Source: Candidatus Microbacterium stercoravium (GTDB lineage Bacteria; Actinomycetota; Actinomycetes; Actinomycetales; Microbacteriaceae). Taken from it: a stretch of DNA of 35,567 bases. The translations under genes and the position numbers were made by a program. Below are positions 1 to 6,919 of this stretch, one piece after another; the first letter of the stretch is position 1, and each line of letters opens with the position of its first letter. Location: assembly GCA_019117025.1 (NCBI GenBank), contig DXAM01000089.1, positions 1 to 35,567 on the forward strand, written 5' to 3'. The notes beneath the pieces were generated by a model. That model was given only the letters and a program-made list of their open reading frames with translations. It did not search any database and was not told the origin of the DNA.

Positions 1-549
1 GGCACGCACGAGCGGCGCGCCCTCGCCGACGGCCGCGTCCCGGGCCTCGAGGTCATAGCGCCGCGGGTCCCCCGTCGTCGACTGCGCGCGCTCCTGCTCT
101 TCGATCGCGAAGCCGACGACGAACGATGTCACGAGCTGCGCCGCGTCGACCGCCTGTCCGAGAGAGAGTCCCGCCGTCGTCCACCCCTCGAGCCACGGCT
201 CCTGGGCGCGCAGCAGCCCGGCATCGGTCATGCGCGTGCCGCTGAAGACGCGCGCTCCGTCCCGGTGCGCCAGGTACTCCGCCCGCAGCGCCCGTGCGTA
301 GCGGCGCAGGTCCTCCCGCCAATCGCCCGACGCGGACATTCCGCCCAGCGCTTCCTGCACCCGACGCTGGATCTCGGTGCCCATCTCGTCGAGCAGTTCC
401 TGCTTATTGCGCACGTGCCAGTAGAGCGCAGGAGCCTGCACATCGAGGCGCCGGGCGACAGCGCGAACAGTGACGGCGTCGATCCCCCCGTCATCGAGCA
501 CGTCGAGCGCCGCCGAGACCAGCCGCTCACGCGTGATTCCCTTCGCCAT
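1..549 (-). CDS. TetR/AcrR-family transcriptional repressor, 3' end cut by window edge
   Basis: Reading leftward from ATG 549-547, 183 codons stay open to the window edge, so the C-terminus is missing, probably by only a few tens of residues for a TetR protein. The N-terminus has the TetR helix-turn-helix: VTVRAVARRLDVQAPALYWH followed by VRNKQELLDEM, about residues 27-58. The later part (LRRYARALRAEYLAHRDGARVF) resembles the ligand-binding domain of the tetracycline-repressor subgroup (TetR_C_1). The ATG lies 7 nt after TAATGT (557-562), so the mRNA may be leaderless. It is divergent from the oxidoreductase gene at 613, and two TTAAC-N3-GTTAA palindromes lie between them. Inference: it represses itself and the oxidoreductase; the ligand is unknown. 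Confidence 0.88.
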   Translation of the reverse strand, partial: MAKGITRERLVSAALDVLDDGGIDAVTVRAVARRLDVQAPALYWHVRNKQELLDEMGTEIQRRVQEALGGMSASGDWREDLRRYARALRAEYLAHRDGARVFSGTRMTDAGLLRAQEPWLEGWTTAGLSLGQAVDAAQLVTSFVVGFAIEEQERAQSTTGDPRRYDLEARDAAVGEGAPLVRA

Positions 550-556
550 ACTTGAC

Positions 557-562
557 ACATTA
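557..562 (-). promoter_or_regulatory. -10 element of the tetR gene, leaderless type
   Basis: On the minus strand TAATGT ends 7 nt before the ATG at 549-547. Transcription would therefore begin at or next to the start codon. The element overlaps the left arm of operator 1, so binding there should also autorepress the regulator. Confidence 0.45.
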
Positions 563-572
563 ACAACGTTAA
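560..572. promoter_or_regulatory. TetR operator 1, TTAAC-N3-GTTAA
   Basis: Perfect inverted repeat with 5-bp arms and a 3-bp centre (AAC). It overlaps the regulator's -10 element and lies between the -35 and -10 of the divergent promoter. The same arms recur at 591-603. That it is the binding site of the adjacent TetR protein is inferred from position and duplication. Confidence 0.65.
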
Positions 573-590
573 GGAAGACTCGACGCCGCA

Positions 591-603
591 TTAACTAAGT
601 TAA
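591..603. promoter_or_regulatory. TetR operator 2, TTAAC-N3-GTTAA
   Basis: Second perfect copy of the arms TTAAC/GTTAA, with centre TAA. It starts 31 bp after operator 1, about three helical turns, so two dimers would sit on the same DNA face. Its right arm abuts and partly overlaps the AAGGAG ribosome site (602-607) of the oxidoreductase gene. Confidence 0.65.
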
Positions 604-612
604 GGAGTCGTC

Positions 613-1550
613 ATGCGCGCCGTCGTCTTCCCCTCGCCCGATTCCGCCCCGTCATCGACGATTTCCCGGAGCCCGAGGCGCCGCGCGGAGAGACGCTCGA
701 GCTCGTCGGAGCCGGTGTGCACCCGGTCGTGCGCGGACTGGCCCGCGGCGCACACTATGGCAGCACCGGCGTGTATCCCCTCGTCCCCGGCGTCGACGCC
801 GTCGCGCGTCGCACGGACGGCTCGCTCGCGTACGCGGCATCACCGCGCGCGCCCTGGGGCACCATGCCCGAGCGCATCGCGACCGCGCTTGCGTTCGCCC
901 TCCCCGCCGGGGCCGATCCGCTGGCCGTCGCCGCGGGGATGAACCCCGGCATGTCCGACTGGATGCCGCTCACGAGCCACCGCGACGCGCACCGTTCGCT
1001 CGGCACGGTTCTCGTCCTCGGTGCGACGGGGCTGTCCGGCGGCATGGCCCTGCACGCCGCCCGGCTGTTCGGCGCCGACCGCATCGTCGCGGCGGGCCGC
1101 GACGCGGCTACCCTCAACGCACTGCGGTCGGCAGGATTCGACACCGCCGACCTGACGGATCCCGACGCGCTTGCGCGCACCGTCGCCGACGGCGCGCCGG
1201 ACCTCGTGCTCGACTACGTGTGGGGCGGGGTCGCTGAGGCGGCGTTCGCCGCCCTCGAGAGACACGGTCTGGCGGGAGAGACCTCTGAGACCTCCTACGT
1301 GCAGATCGGATCGTCGGCGGCCGCGACGGCGGAGCTGCCGGCCGCCGTGCTGCGCAGCCGGCCTCTGCGCGTCTCCGGCAGCGGGGCCGGATCCTTCTCG
1401 CAGGATCAGCTCATGCGCGAACTGCCGCTGATGATGTCGCACATCTCCGATGGCTCCCTACCCGTCGCCTACACGACGTATCCGTTCCGACGCGTCGGTG
1501 AGGCCTGGGCCCATTCCGGACGATCTCGTGCGGTGATCGTGCCGGACTGA
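613..1550 (+). CDS. MDR-family (quinone/zinc-type alcohol dehydrogenase-like) oxidoreductase with apparent frameshift near its start
   Basis: AAGGAG (602-607) sits 5 nt before ATG 613, which begins a plausible N-terminus (MRAVVFPSPDS). After about 645 that frame turns into arginine/serine-rich nonsense. The family-like sequence continues one frame over as RPVIDDFPEPEAPRGETLEL and then VHPVVRGLARGAHYGSTGVY up to the TGA at 1548-1550. One extra C in the run TTCCGCCCC (about 642-650) would join the two parts. The longest uninterrupted ORF begins at GTG 717 (277 aa) but has no good ribosome site. The body has a Rossmann segment, VLVLGATGLSGGMALHAARL (about residues 100-120 of the 717 ORF), typical of NADPH-binding MDR proteins. 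It is either a recent pseudogene or a sequencing error. Probably controlled by the divergent TetR protein. Confidence 0.7.
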
Positions 1551-1595
1551 GCTGCGCATCGCCTCGCGCGGGTCGAGCGTCGTCGCGCCCGCCGC

Positions 1596-1601
1596 TATGG
1601 T
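1596..1601 (+). promoter_or_regulatory. Putative -10 element for the 224-aa membrane protein gene
   Basis: TATGGT in the 117-bp gap 1551-1667. A start near 1608 would place the upstream in-frame ATG at 1605 outside the transcript and give a leader of about 60 nt to ATG 1668. No clear -35 is visible. The rest of the gap shows nothing else I can name. Confidence 0.3.
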
Positions 1602-1667
1602 GAGATGATCAGGCGGATCCGTCCGTGCGCGGCGGGATCCGCAGGCTGTGACGAATGGGGGTCGCCC

Positions 1668-2342
1668 ATGAACGCCCACAGCGCCTCGCGCACGGCGCTC
1701 CGCATCGCCACCGCGGTCGGGGCCCTCGTTCTCATCGCGGTCATCATCTGGCTGGACGTCGCCACCACCATCTGGCAGGAGATGGTGATCCTCTCCGGGC
1801 TCGCCGCCGCGCTCGTCTCCTTCCTCCTCACGACCGTGTTCGTGGATCGCTTCCTGCAGCGCCAGCTCGAAGCGCGGTGGGCGCCGGTGACGCATATGGC
1901 GCTCACGGCGGTGCTCCACCGCGTCGCCGATGAAGAGCGCAGCGACCTGGAGCGCGGGCAGGTGGTCCCCCGCAGCCTGCCCCTCCCCGCCGGCGTCGAC
2001 CGCGACGCGCGTCGGCGCGAGCTCGATCGGATCCGTGCACAGGTGCAGAGCGAGCGCGAGCACCTCAGCGACGTGCTCGGAACGTGGTCGCAGTTCCTCA
2101 CCTCGACGGGGGACAACTCCGACGTGATGCGGGCAGCCGCATCACTCGCCCTGCAGTTCGACCGTGTCCGCGACGCGGCGCTCGAAGCGGAAGAGCGCCT
2201 AGACGCCGCGGAGGACGAGCGCGATCCGATGGATGAGATCAGCGCGCGGATCCAGGAGTGCAATCAGCGCCACCGCACCCTCATCGATGCGCTCGAGGCG
2301 CGGATCAGGGACCATATCGCCCGCCAGCGCCCCGCCGACTGA
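1668..2342 (+). CDS. Small membrane protein of unknown function, two N-terminal membrane helices
   Basis: 224 aa from ATG 1668, preceded by a GGGGG run about 7 nt upstream. The frame is open from ATG 1605, but that start adds a non-conserved-looking stretch and overlaps the likely -10 element. Two hydrophobic segments, about residues 12-29 (LRIATAVGALVLIAVIIW) and 38-59 (EMVILSGLAAALVSFLLTTV), form a hairpin. They are followed by about 160 mostly charged, helical residues rich in Arg, Glu and Asp, probably cytoplasmic and partly coiled coil. I do not recognise the family. It converges on glnE with a 14-bp gap and no obvious hairpin between them. Confidence 0.75.
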   Translation: MNAHSASRTALRIATAVGALVLIAVIIWLDVATTIWQEMVILSGLAAALVSFLLTTVFVDRFLQRQLEARWAPVTHMALTAVLHRVADEERSDLERGQVVPRSLPLPAGVDRDARRRELDRIRAQVQSEREHLSDVLGTWSQFLTSTGDNSDVMRAAASLALQFDRVRDAALEAEERLDAAEDERDPMDEISARIQECNQRHRTLIDALEARIRDHIARQRPAD

Positions 2343-2356
2343 CCGCGGAGTGCGCC

Positions 2357-5300
2357 TCACAGGTCGTAGAAGACGTCCTCATAGGTGCGCCGTGCTCGCC
2401 GCGCGACCCGCAGCCATTCCTCCTCGAGATCGCGCGCCGACCCCGGCGAATGCTCCAGGATGCGGGAGATCCCGTCCAGCGCGCGATAATCGGTCGGCAG
2501 CATGTCGCTCGTCGCGCCGGTGAGCAGGGTGTTCGCCGACCTCAGCCTCGTGGCCAGACGCCATGCCGCGCCGAGCTGCCGGGCATCCTGCTCGTCAAGC
2601 AGCTCGTGCTCGTATGCGGCCTGCAGCGCATGCAGCGTGCGCGGCGTGCGCAGGTCGGGGATGGCATGCGCGTACTTCATCTGCATGAGCTGCACCAGCC
2701 ATTCCACGTCGGCGAGGGCACCGGGGCCCAGCTTCAGATGACGCGCGGGGTCCACGCCGCCCGGCATGCGCTCGGATTCCACGCGTGCCTTGATGCGCTT
2801 GATCTCGCGCACGTCCGAGTCGCTCGCGACCTCCGGATAGCGCACGTCGTCGACCATCGCCATCGTGTCCTCGAGCAGCTCCTCATCGCCCGCCACGGGA
2901 CGCGCGCGCAGCAGCGCCTGTGCCTCCCACGACACCGACCACTTCGCGTAGTAGGTGCGGTACGCGTCGAGCGTGCGCACGATCGGCCCCTTGCGCCCCT
3001 CGGGGCGCAGCTCGGCGTCGAGCTCGAGCGGTACGCGTGCGTCGTCGGAGTGCTCGCGGAGCGCTGCGACGATCTTCCGCGCGAGCTGCTCGGCGGTCTG
3101 CGGTTCCACGCTTCCCGGGCGGTAGATGAACAGCACGTCGGCGTCGGATCCGAATCCGATCTCCGCCCCGCCGTATCTCCCCATGCCGATCACCGCGAAC
3201 TGCATGTCCTGGTGCTCGTCCGGCACGACCTCGCGCCTCACGGCGTGCAGCAGCGAGCGGATCGTCACGTCAGTGATCGCCGTCAACGACGTGGTGACGT
3301 CCTTGATCGTCAGGGCGCCCGTCATCGATCCCATGGCGGTGCGCAGCAGTTCGCGGCGCCGGATCTCTCGGATCCTCCTCGCCGCCTCGGGCAGGGCGGC
3401 ACGGCGCTTGAGCACGGCGTTCGCCTCGTGCCGCAGCACCTCGTACGCGCGCGGCCGCAGCTGCTCGTCGCTGTCGAGCCACGCGACGGACTCGGGGATC
3501 CATTCCATGAGCTCCCCCGCGTAGCGGGATCCGCTGAGCAGCATCGTCAGCGACTCGGCCGCCCCGGTCGAATCGCGCAGCATCCGGAGGAACCAGGGGC
3601 TGTCACCCAGGCGCTCGCTGATGCGCCGATACGCGACGAGTCCGTAATCGGGGTCCACGCCTTCCGAGAACCACCGCAGCATGACGGGCAGGAGCGTACG
3701 CTGCACCGTCGTTTTGCGGCTAACGCCACGGGTGAGCGCGGCGATGTGCGACAGCGCACCGCGCGGATCCCGGAACCCGATCGCCGCAAGGCGGTCGTGG
3801 GCCTCTCCGCCCGTGAGGGATCGCGCGTCGTACTCGGTCGATGCGACCGCCGACAGCAGCGGACGGTAGAACAGGCGAACGTGGATGTCGCGCACCTCGT
3901 GCCGCACGCGCTCCCAGGTCGCCGTCACGTCGCTCGCCAGCCCGCCCGCCACCTCGGCCGACAGGTCGAACATGCCGGTGGCGCGCGCGAGCACGCGGCG
4001 CTCGTCCTCCTCGAGGGGCATCAGGTGCGTGCGGCGCAGATGCTGCAGCTGGATGCGGTGCTCGAGCAGGCGCAGGATCCGATAGTCGGTGCCGAACGAG
4101 GCGGCGTCGTCGCGGCCGATGTAGCCGCCCTCCACGAGCGCATCGAGGGCGTCGAGCGTGCCGCTCGCGCGCACCGCCTCGTCGCCTCGACCATGCACCA
4201 GCTGCAGGAGCTGCACCGTGAACTCCACGTCGCGCAGCCCGCCCGGCCCGAGCTTGAGCTGGCGGCGGGTCTCCTCCGGCGGGATGTTGTCACTCACCCG
4301 CTTGCGCATCGCCTGCACGCCGTCGACGAAGCCCTCGCGCTCGGAGCTCGCCCACACGAGGGGGCGCGTGCGTTCGACGTACTCGCGGCCGAGGTCGAGG
4401 TCGCCCGCCATCTCGCGGGCCTTGAGCAGCGCCTGGAACTCCCACAGGTCGGCCCAGCGATCGTAGTACGCGAGGTGCGAATCGAGCGTGCGCACGAGTG
4501 CGCCCCTCTTGCCCTCGGGGCGCAGGTTCGCATCGACCTCCCACAGCGGCGGCTCGGTCTCGAATTCGCTGAGGCCGCGCATCGTGTGCTTCGCGAGGCG
4601 CGTGGCGATCTCGATCATCTGCTGCTCGGAGATCTCGGCCCCGGGCTCCGCCCCGGCGACGAAGATCACATCGACGTCGGAGACATAGTTGAGCTCCCGC
4701 GCGCCGGCCTTGCCCATGCCGATGATCGCGAGTCGCGTCGCGGCGATCTGCTCATCGGAGAACTGATCGGCGAGCATCGCCCGCGCCACGCAGAGCGAGG
4801 CCTCGAGCGCCGCGGCGGCCGCGTCGGAGAGCGCCGAGGACACGGCGCGCACGACCTCGACGGGATCCGCCGCCGACAGATCGAACGCGGCGATGCGCAG
4901 CAGTTCGCGGCGGTACGCGATCCGCAGCGCGTTCCAGGCATCGGATCCGGTCTCCCCCGCCCGCCCGTCGGTCGCGCCGACGGACGCGAGCAGGCGCTGG
5001 GTCATGCCGTCGAGGCTCGGCAGCGCGGTCTTCGCGTCCACGAGGTCGCCGAGGGCAGCCGGGCAGCGCAGGAAGAACTCGCCGAACCCGGCAGAGGCGC
5101 CCACGACCCGCCAGAGCAGCCGCGATCCGCGGGCATCGCTCAGCACGCGCCGCACGGTATCCGGGTCGCGCCGGGCCGCATCGAGCACTGCCCGCACGGC
5201 GGCATCGGGGTCGGCGCTGCGCGCACCGCCCGAGATCAGGCCGTCGCGGTCGATCCCCGTGACCGCCTGCAGCTCGTCGAGCGCCGCCGTCGCCGCTTCG

Positions 5301-5359
5301 ATATCGGTGAACCCCGCGCCCGCCAAGCGCGAGCGCGTCGAGACTCGTCCGCCCGCCAT
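2357..5359 (-). CDS. glnE: Bifunctional glutamine-synthetase adenylyltransferase / adenylyl-removing enzyme
   Basis: 1000 aa, close to the usual GlnE length. Two nucleotidyltransferase domains are visible. The N-terminal adenylyl-removing domain carries GMGKAGARELNYVSDVD (about 214-230). The C-terminal adenylyl-transferring domain carries GMGRYGGAEIGFGSDAD (about 725-741). Both show the G-G-x-E-(I/L)-x-x-x-S-D-x-D pattern in which the two Asp residues bind metal. Each is followed by a linked helical segment (LKLGPGGLRDVEF; LKLGPGALADVEW). In the family, the enzyme adds AMP to, or removes it from, one Tyr per subunit of type I glutamine synthetase according to nitrogen status, directed by a PII protein. 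It starts 10 bp after glnA, so the two are probably cotranscribed. The neighbouring synthetase appears to lack the target Tyr, so the substrate is likely another GlnA elsewhere. Confidence 0.96.
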   Translation of the reverse strand: MAGGRVSTRSRLAGAGFTDIEAATAALDELQAVTGIDRDGLISGGARSADPDAAVRAVLDAARRDPDTVRRVLSDARGSRLLWRVVGASAGFGEFFLRCPAALGDLVDAKTALPSLDGMTQRLLASVGATDGRAGETGSDAWNALRIAYRRELLRIAAFDLSAADPVEVVRAVSSALSDAAAAALEASLCVARAMLADQFSDEQIAATRLAIIGMGKAGARELNYVSDVDVIFVAGAEPGAEISEQQMIEIATRLAKHTMRGLSEFETEPPLWEVDANLRPEGKRGALVRTLDSHLAYYDRWADLWEFQALLKAREMAGDLDLGREYVERTRPLVWASSEREGFVDGVQAMRKRVSDNIPPEETRRQLKLGPGGLRDVEFTVQLLQLVHGRGDEAVRASGTLDALDALVEGGYIGRDDAASFGTDYRILRLLEHRIQLQHLRRTHLMPLEEDERRVLARATGMFDLSAEVAGGLASDVTATWERVRHEVRDIHVRLFYRPLLSAVASTEYDARSLTGGEAHDRLAAIGFRDPRGALSHIAALTRGVSRKTTVQRTLLPVMLRWFSEGVDPDYGLVAYRRISERLGDSPWFLRMLRDSTGAAESLTMLLSGSRYAGELMEWIPESVAWLDSDEQLRPRAYEVLRHEANAVLKRRAALPEAARRIREIRRRELLRTAMGSMTGALTIKDVTTSLTAITDVTIRSLLHAVRREVVPDEHQDMQFAVIGMGRYGGAEIGFGSDADVLFIYRPGSVEPQTAEQLARKIVAALREHSDDARVPLELDAELRPEGRKGPIVRTLDAYRTYYAKWSVSWEAQALLRARPVAGDEELLEDTMAMVDDVRYPEVASDSDVREIKRIKARVESERMPGGVDPARHLKLGPGALADVEWLVQLMQMKYAHAIPDLRTPRTLHALQAAYEHELLDEQDARQLGAAWRLATRLRSANTLLTGATSDMLPTDYRALDGISRILEHSPGSARDLEEEWLRVARRARRTYEDVFYDL

Positions 5360-5369
5360 GATCCGCGCC

Positions 5370-6704
5370 TCAGATGATGTCGAGCGTCGTGTGCAGCTCC
5401 ACGGGCGTCACCTGTGCGCGGTACTGTTCGAACTCGCGCCGCTTGTTCGCGAGCACGTATTGGAAGACCTGCTCGCCGAGCGTCTCCGCCACGAGCTCGC
5501 TCTCCTCCATGCGGTGGATCGCCGTGTCGAGGCTGCGCGGGAGCGAGCGGTAGCCGAGGGCGCGCCGTTCGGCGTCGCTCAGCGCCCACACGTTGTCTTC
5601 GGCCTCGTCGGGCAGCTCGTATTCCTCTTCGATGCCCTTGAGCCCGGCCGACAGCATGAGCGCGTACGCGAGGTAGGGATTCGCCGCGGAGTCGATGCCC
5701 CGATGCTCGATGCGCGCCGACTGTCCCTTGCCCGGCTTGTACAGCGGTACGCGCACGAGCGCCGAACGGTTGCTGTGGCCCCAGGTGATGCGGTTCGGAG
5801 CTTCGTCGCCGCCCCAGAGGCGCTTATACGAGTTGACGAACTGGTTCAGCACGAGCGACATCTCGTCGGCGTGGTGCAGCAGGCCCGCGATGAAGCGTCG
5901 GCCGGTGACCGACAGCTGGTGCGGGGCGCTCGGATCGAAGAACGCGTTCGTATCGCCCTCGAACAGCGACAGGTGCGTGTGCATGCCGCTGCCGGGTTCG
6001 TCCGCGAGCGGCTTCGGCATGAACGTCGCGTGCACGCCCTGCTCGATCGCGACCTCTTTCACCACGGTGCGGAAGGTCATGATGTTGTCGGCCATCGTCA
6101 GGCCGTCGGCATAGCGCAGGTCGATCTCGTTCTGGCCCGGACCGCCCTCGTGGTGGCTGTACTCGACCGAGATGCCGAGATCTTCGAGCATGCGCACGGC
6201 CCGGCGACGGAAGTCGTGCGCCGTGCCGCCCGGCACGTTGTCGAAGTAGCCGGCCGAGTCGACCGGCACGGGCACATCGCCGCGCGTCCCCGGCTTGAAC
6301 AGGTAGAACTCGATCTCCGGGTGCGTGTAGAAGGTGAAGCCCGCGTCGGCGGCCTTCGACAGCGCGCGCTTCAGGACGTTGCGCGGATCCGCGGCGGCGG
6401 GTTCGCCGTCGGGCGTGCGCAGATCGCAGAACATACGGGCCGTCGGATCGACGTCGCCGCGCCACGGCAGCATCTGGAACGTCGTGGGATCGGGGTGCGC
6501 CAGCAGGTCGCTCTCCTGCACCCGCGTGAGCCCCTCGATCGCCGACCCGTCGAAGCCGATCCCCTCGCTGAACGCCCCCTCGGCCTCGGCCGGAGCGATC
6601 GCGACCGACTTCAGGGTGCCGACGACGTCGGTGAACCAGAGACGAACGAACTTCACGCCGCGCTCTTCGATTGTGCGGAGCACGAAATCCTGCTGCTTGT
6701 CCAT
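5370..6704 (-). CDS. glnA2: Type I glutamine synthetase, GlnA2-like
   Basis: 444 aa; family members make glutamine from glutamate, ammonia and ATP in the cytoplasm as dodecamers. Landmarks: the beta-grasp start with GFDGSAIEG (about 50-58), the TRVQESD segment with R61 as in Gram-positive GSI-alpha enzymes, MPKPL and GSGMHTHLS in the catalytic barrel, and NRSALVRVP. Aligned by eye to E. coli GlnA, the adenylylated Tyr position (NLYDLP) reads NVW here, with W373 in place of Tyr, as in the actinobacterial GlnA2 group and unlike GlnA1. The enzyme should therefore be insensitive to GlnE. The pairing with glnE matches the glnA2-glnE order known from Corynebacterium. The start follows TAGGCT by 7 nt, suggesting a leaderless message. 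Confidence 0.94.
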   Translation of the reverse strand: MDKQQDFVLRTIEERGVKFVRLWFTDVVGTLKSVAIAPAEAEGAFSEGIGFDGSAIEGLTRVQESDLLAHPDPTTFQMLPWRGDVDPTARMFCDLRTPDGEPAAADPRNVLKRALSKAADAGFTFYTHPEIEFYLFKPGTRGDVPVPVDSAGYFDNVPGGTAHDFRRRAVRMLEDLGISVEYSHHEGGPGQNEIDLRYADGLTMADNIMTFRTVVKEVAIEQGVHATFMPKPLADEPGSGMHTHLSLFEGDTNAFFDPSAPHQLSVTGRRFIAGLLHHADEMSLVLNQFVNSYKRLWGGDEAPNRITWGHSNRSALVRVPLYKPGKGQSARIEHRGIDSAANPYLAYALMLSAGLKGIEEEYELPDEAEDNVWALSDAERRALGYRSLPRSLDTAIHRMEESELVAETLGEQVFQYVLANKRREFEQYRAQVTPVELHTTLDII

Positions 6705-6711
6705 GCGTCAC

Positions 6712-6717
6712 AGCCTA
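6712..6717 (-). promoter_or_regulatory. -10 element of glnA, leaderless type
   Basis: TAGGCT on the minus strand ends 7 nt before ATG 6704-6702, with no ribosome-site match between. The distance puts the transcript start at the A of ATG. No good -35 is visible. Confidence 0.45.
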
Positions 6718-6721
6718 ATCG

Positions 6722-6907
6722 TCAGTCGGGCCATTCCTCTTCGCGGCGCTCGTCCTCTTCCCAGGCCTTCGCGCGCTCGCGCAGGATCTCCGGCGCTCGC
6801 GCCGCCTCGTCGGCGGTCTCGAACGGGCCCGCACGATCGAGGGACGGCGACTCCGGCCCGTGCTCGACCTCGCCCGTACGCAGGTTGTACCAGTAGCCAT
6901 CGGTCAT
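6722..6907 (-). CDS. Small conserved actinobacterial protein (SPOR-like), 61 aa
   Basis: 61 aa with WYNLRTGEVEHG (about 6-17) and GPFETADEAARA (about 27-38), an acidic/charged end and no membrane segment. The layout (W-Y-N-x-x-T-G-x-V-E-x-G, then G-P-(F/Y)-x-T-x-x-E-A) is that of short actinobacterial proteins often annotated as SPOR-domain or hypothetical; the match is from memory. It lies 9 bp after lnt and 17 bp before glnA. A -10-like TAGTCT lies 6 nt before its ATG. Role unknown. Confidence 0.8.
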   Translation of the reverse strand: MTDGYWYNLRTGEVEHGPESPSLDRAGPFETADEAARAPEILRERAKAWEEDERREEEWPD

Positions 6908-6913
6908 GCCTGA

Positions 6914-6919
6914 AGACTA
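6914..6919 (-). promoter_or_regulatory. -10 element of the 61-aa gene, overlapping the lnt stop codon
   Basis: TAGTCT on the minus strand, then 6 nt, then ATG 6907-6905. The TAG is the stop codon of lnt (6919-6917). No ribosome site separates it from the ATG, so leaderless translation is likely. Confidence 0.4.

Larger units (their letters stand above)
552..580 (+). promoter_or_regulatory. Putative promoter of the oxidoreductase gene
   Basis: TTGACA (552-557), 17-nt spacer, then AAGACT (575-580). The -35 is perfect and the -10 is weak, keeping A2, A4 and T6 of TATAAT. A start near 587 would give a short leader containing the AAGGAG ribosome site at 602-607. Operator 1 lies in the spacer and operator 2 just after the predicted start, as expected for a TetR-repressed promoter. 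Confidence 0.5.

Noticed and set aside
2258..5377. 1039-codon open frame opposite glnE
   Set aside because: Arg/His/Gln-rich, no domain, and exactly antisense to a gene with full GlnE motifs; a high-GC shadow.
4893..6896. 667-codon open frame opposite glnA and the glnE 5' end
   Set aside because: Antisense to two well-supported enzymes.
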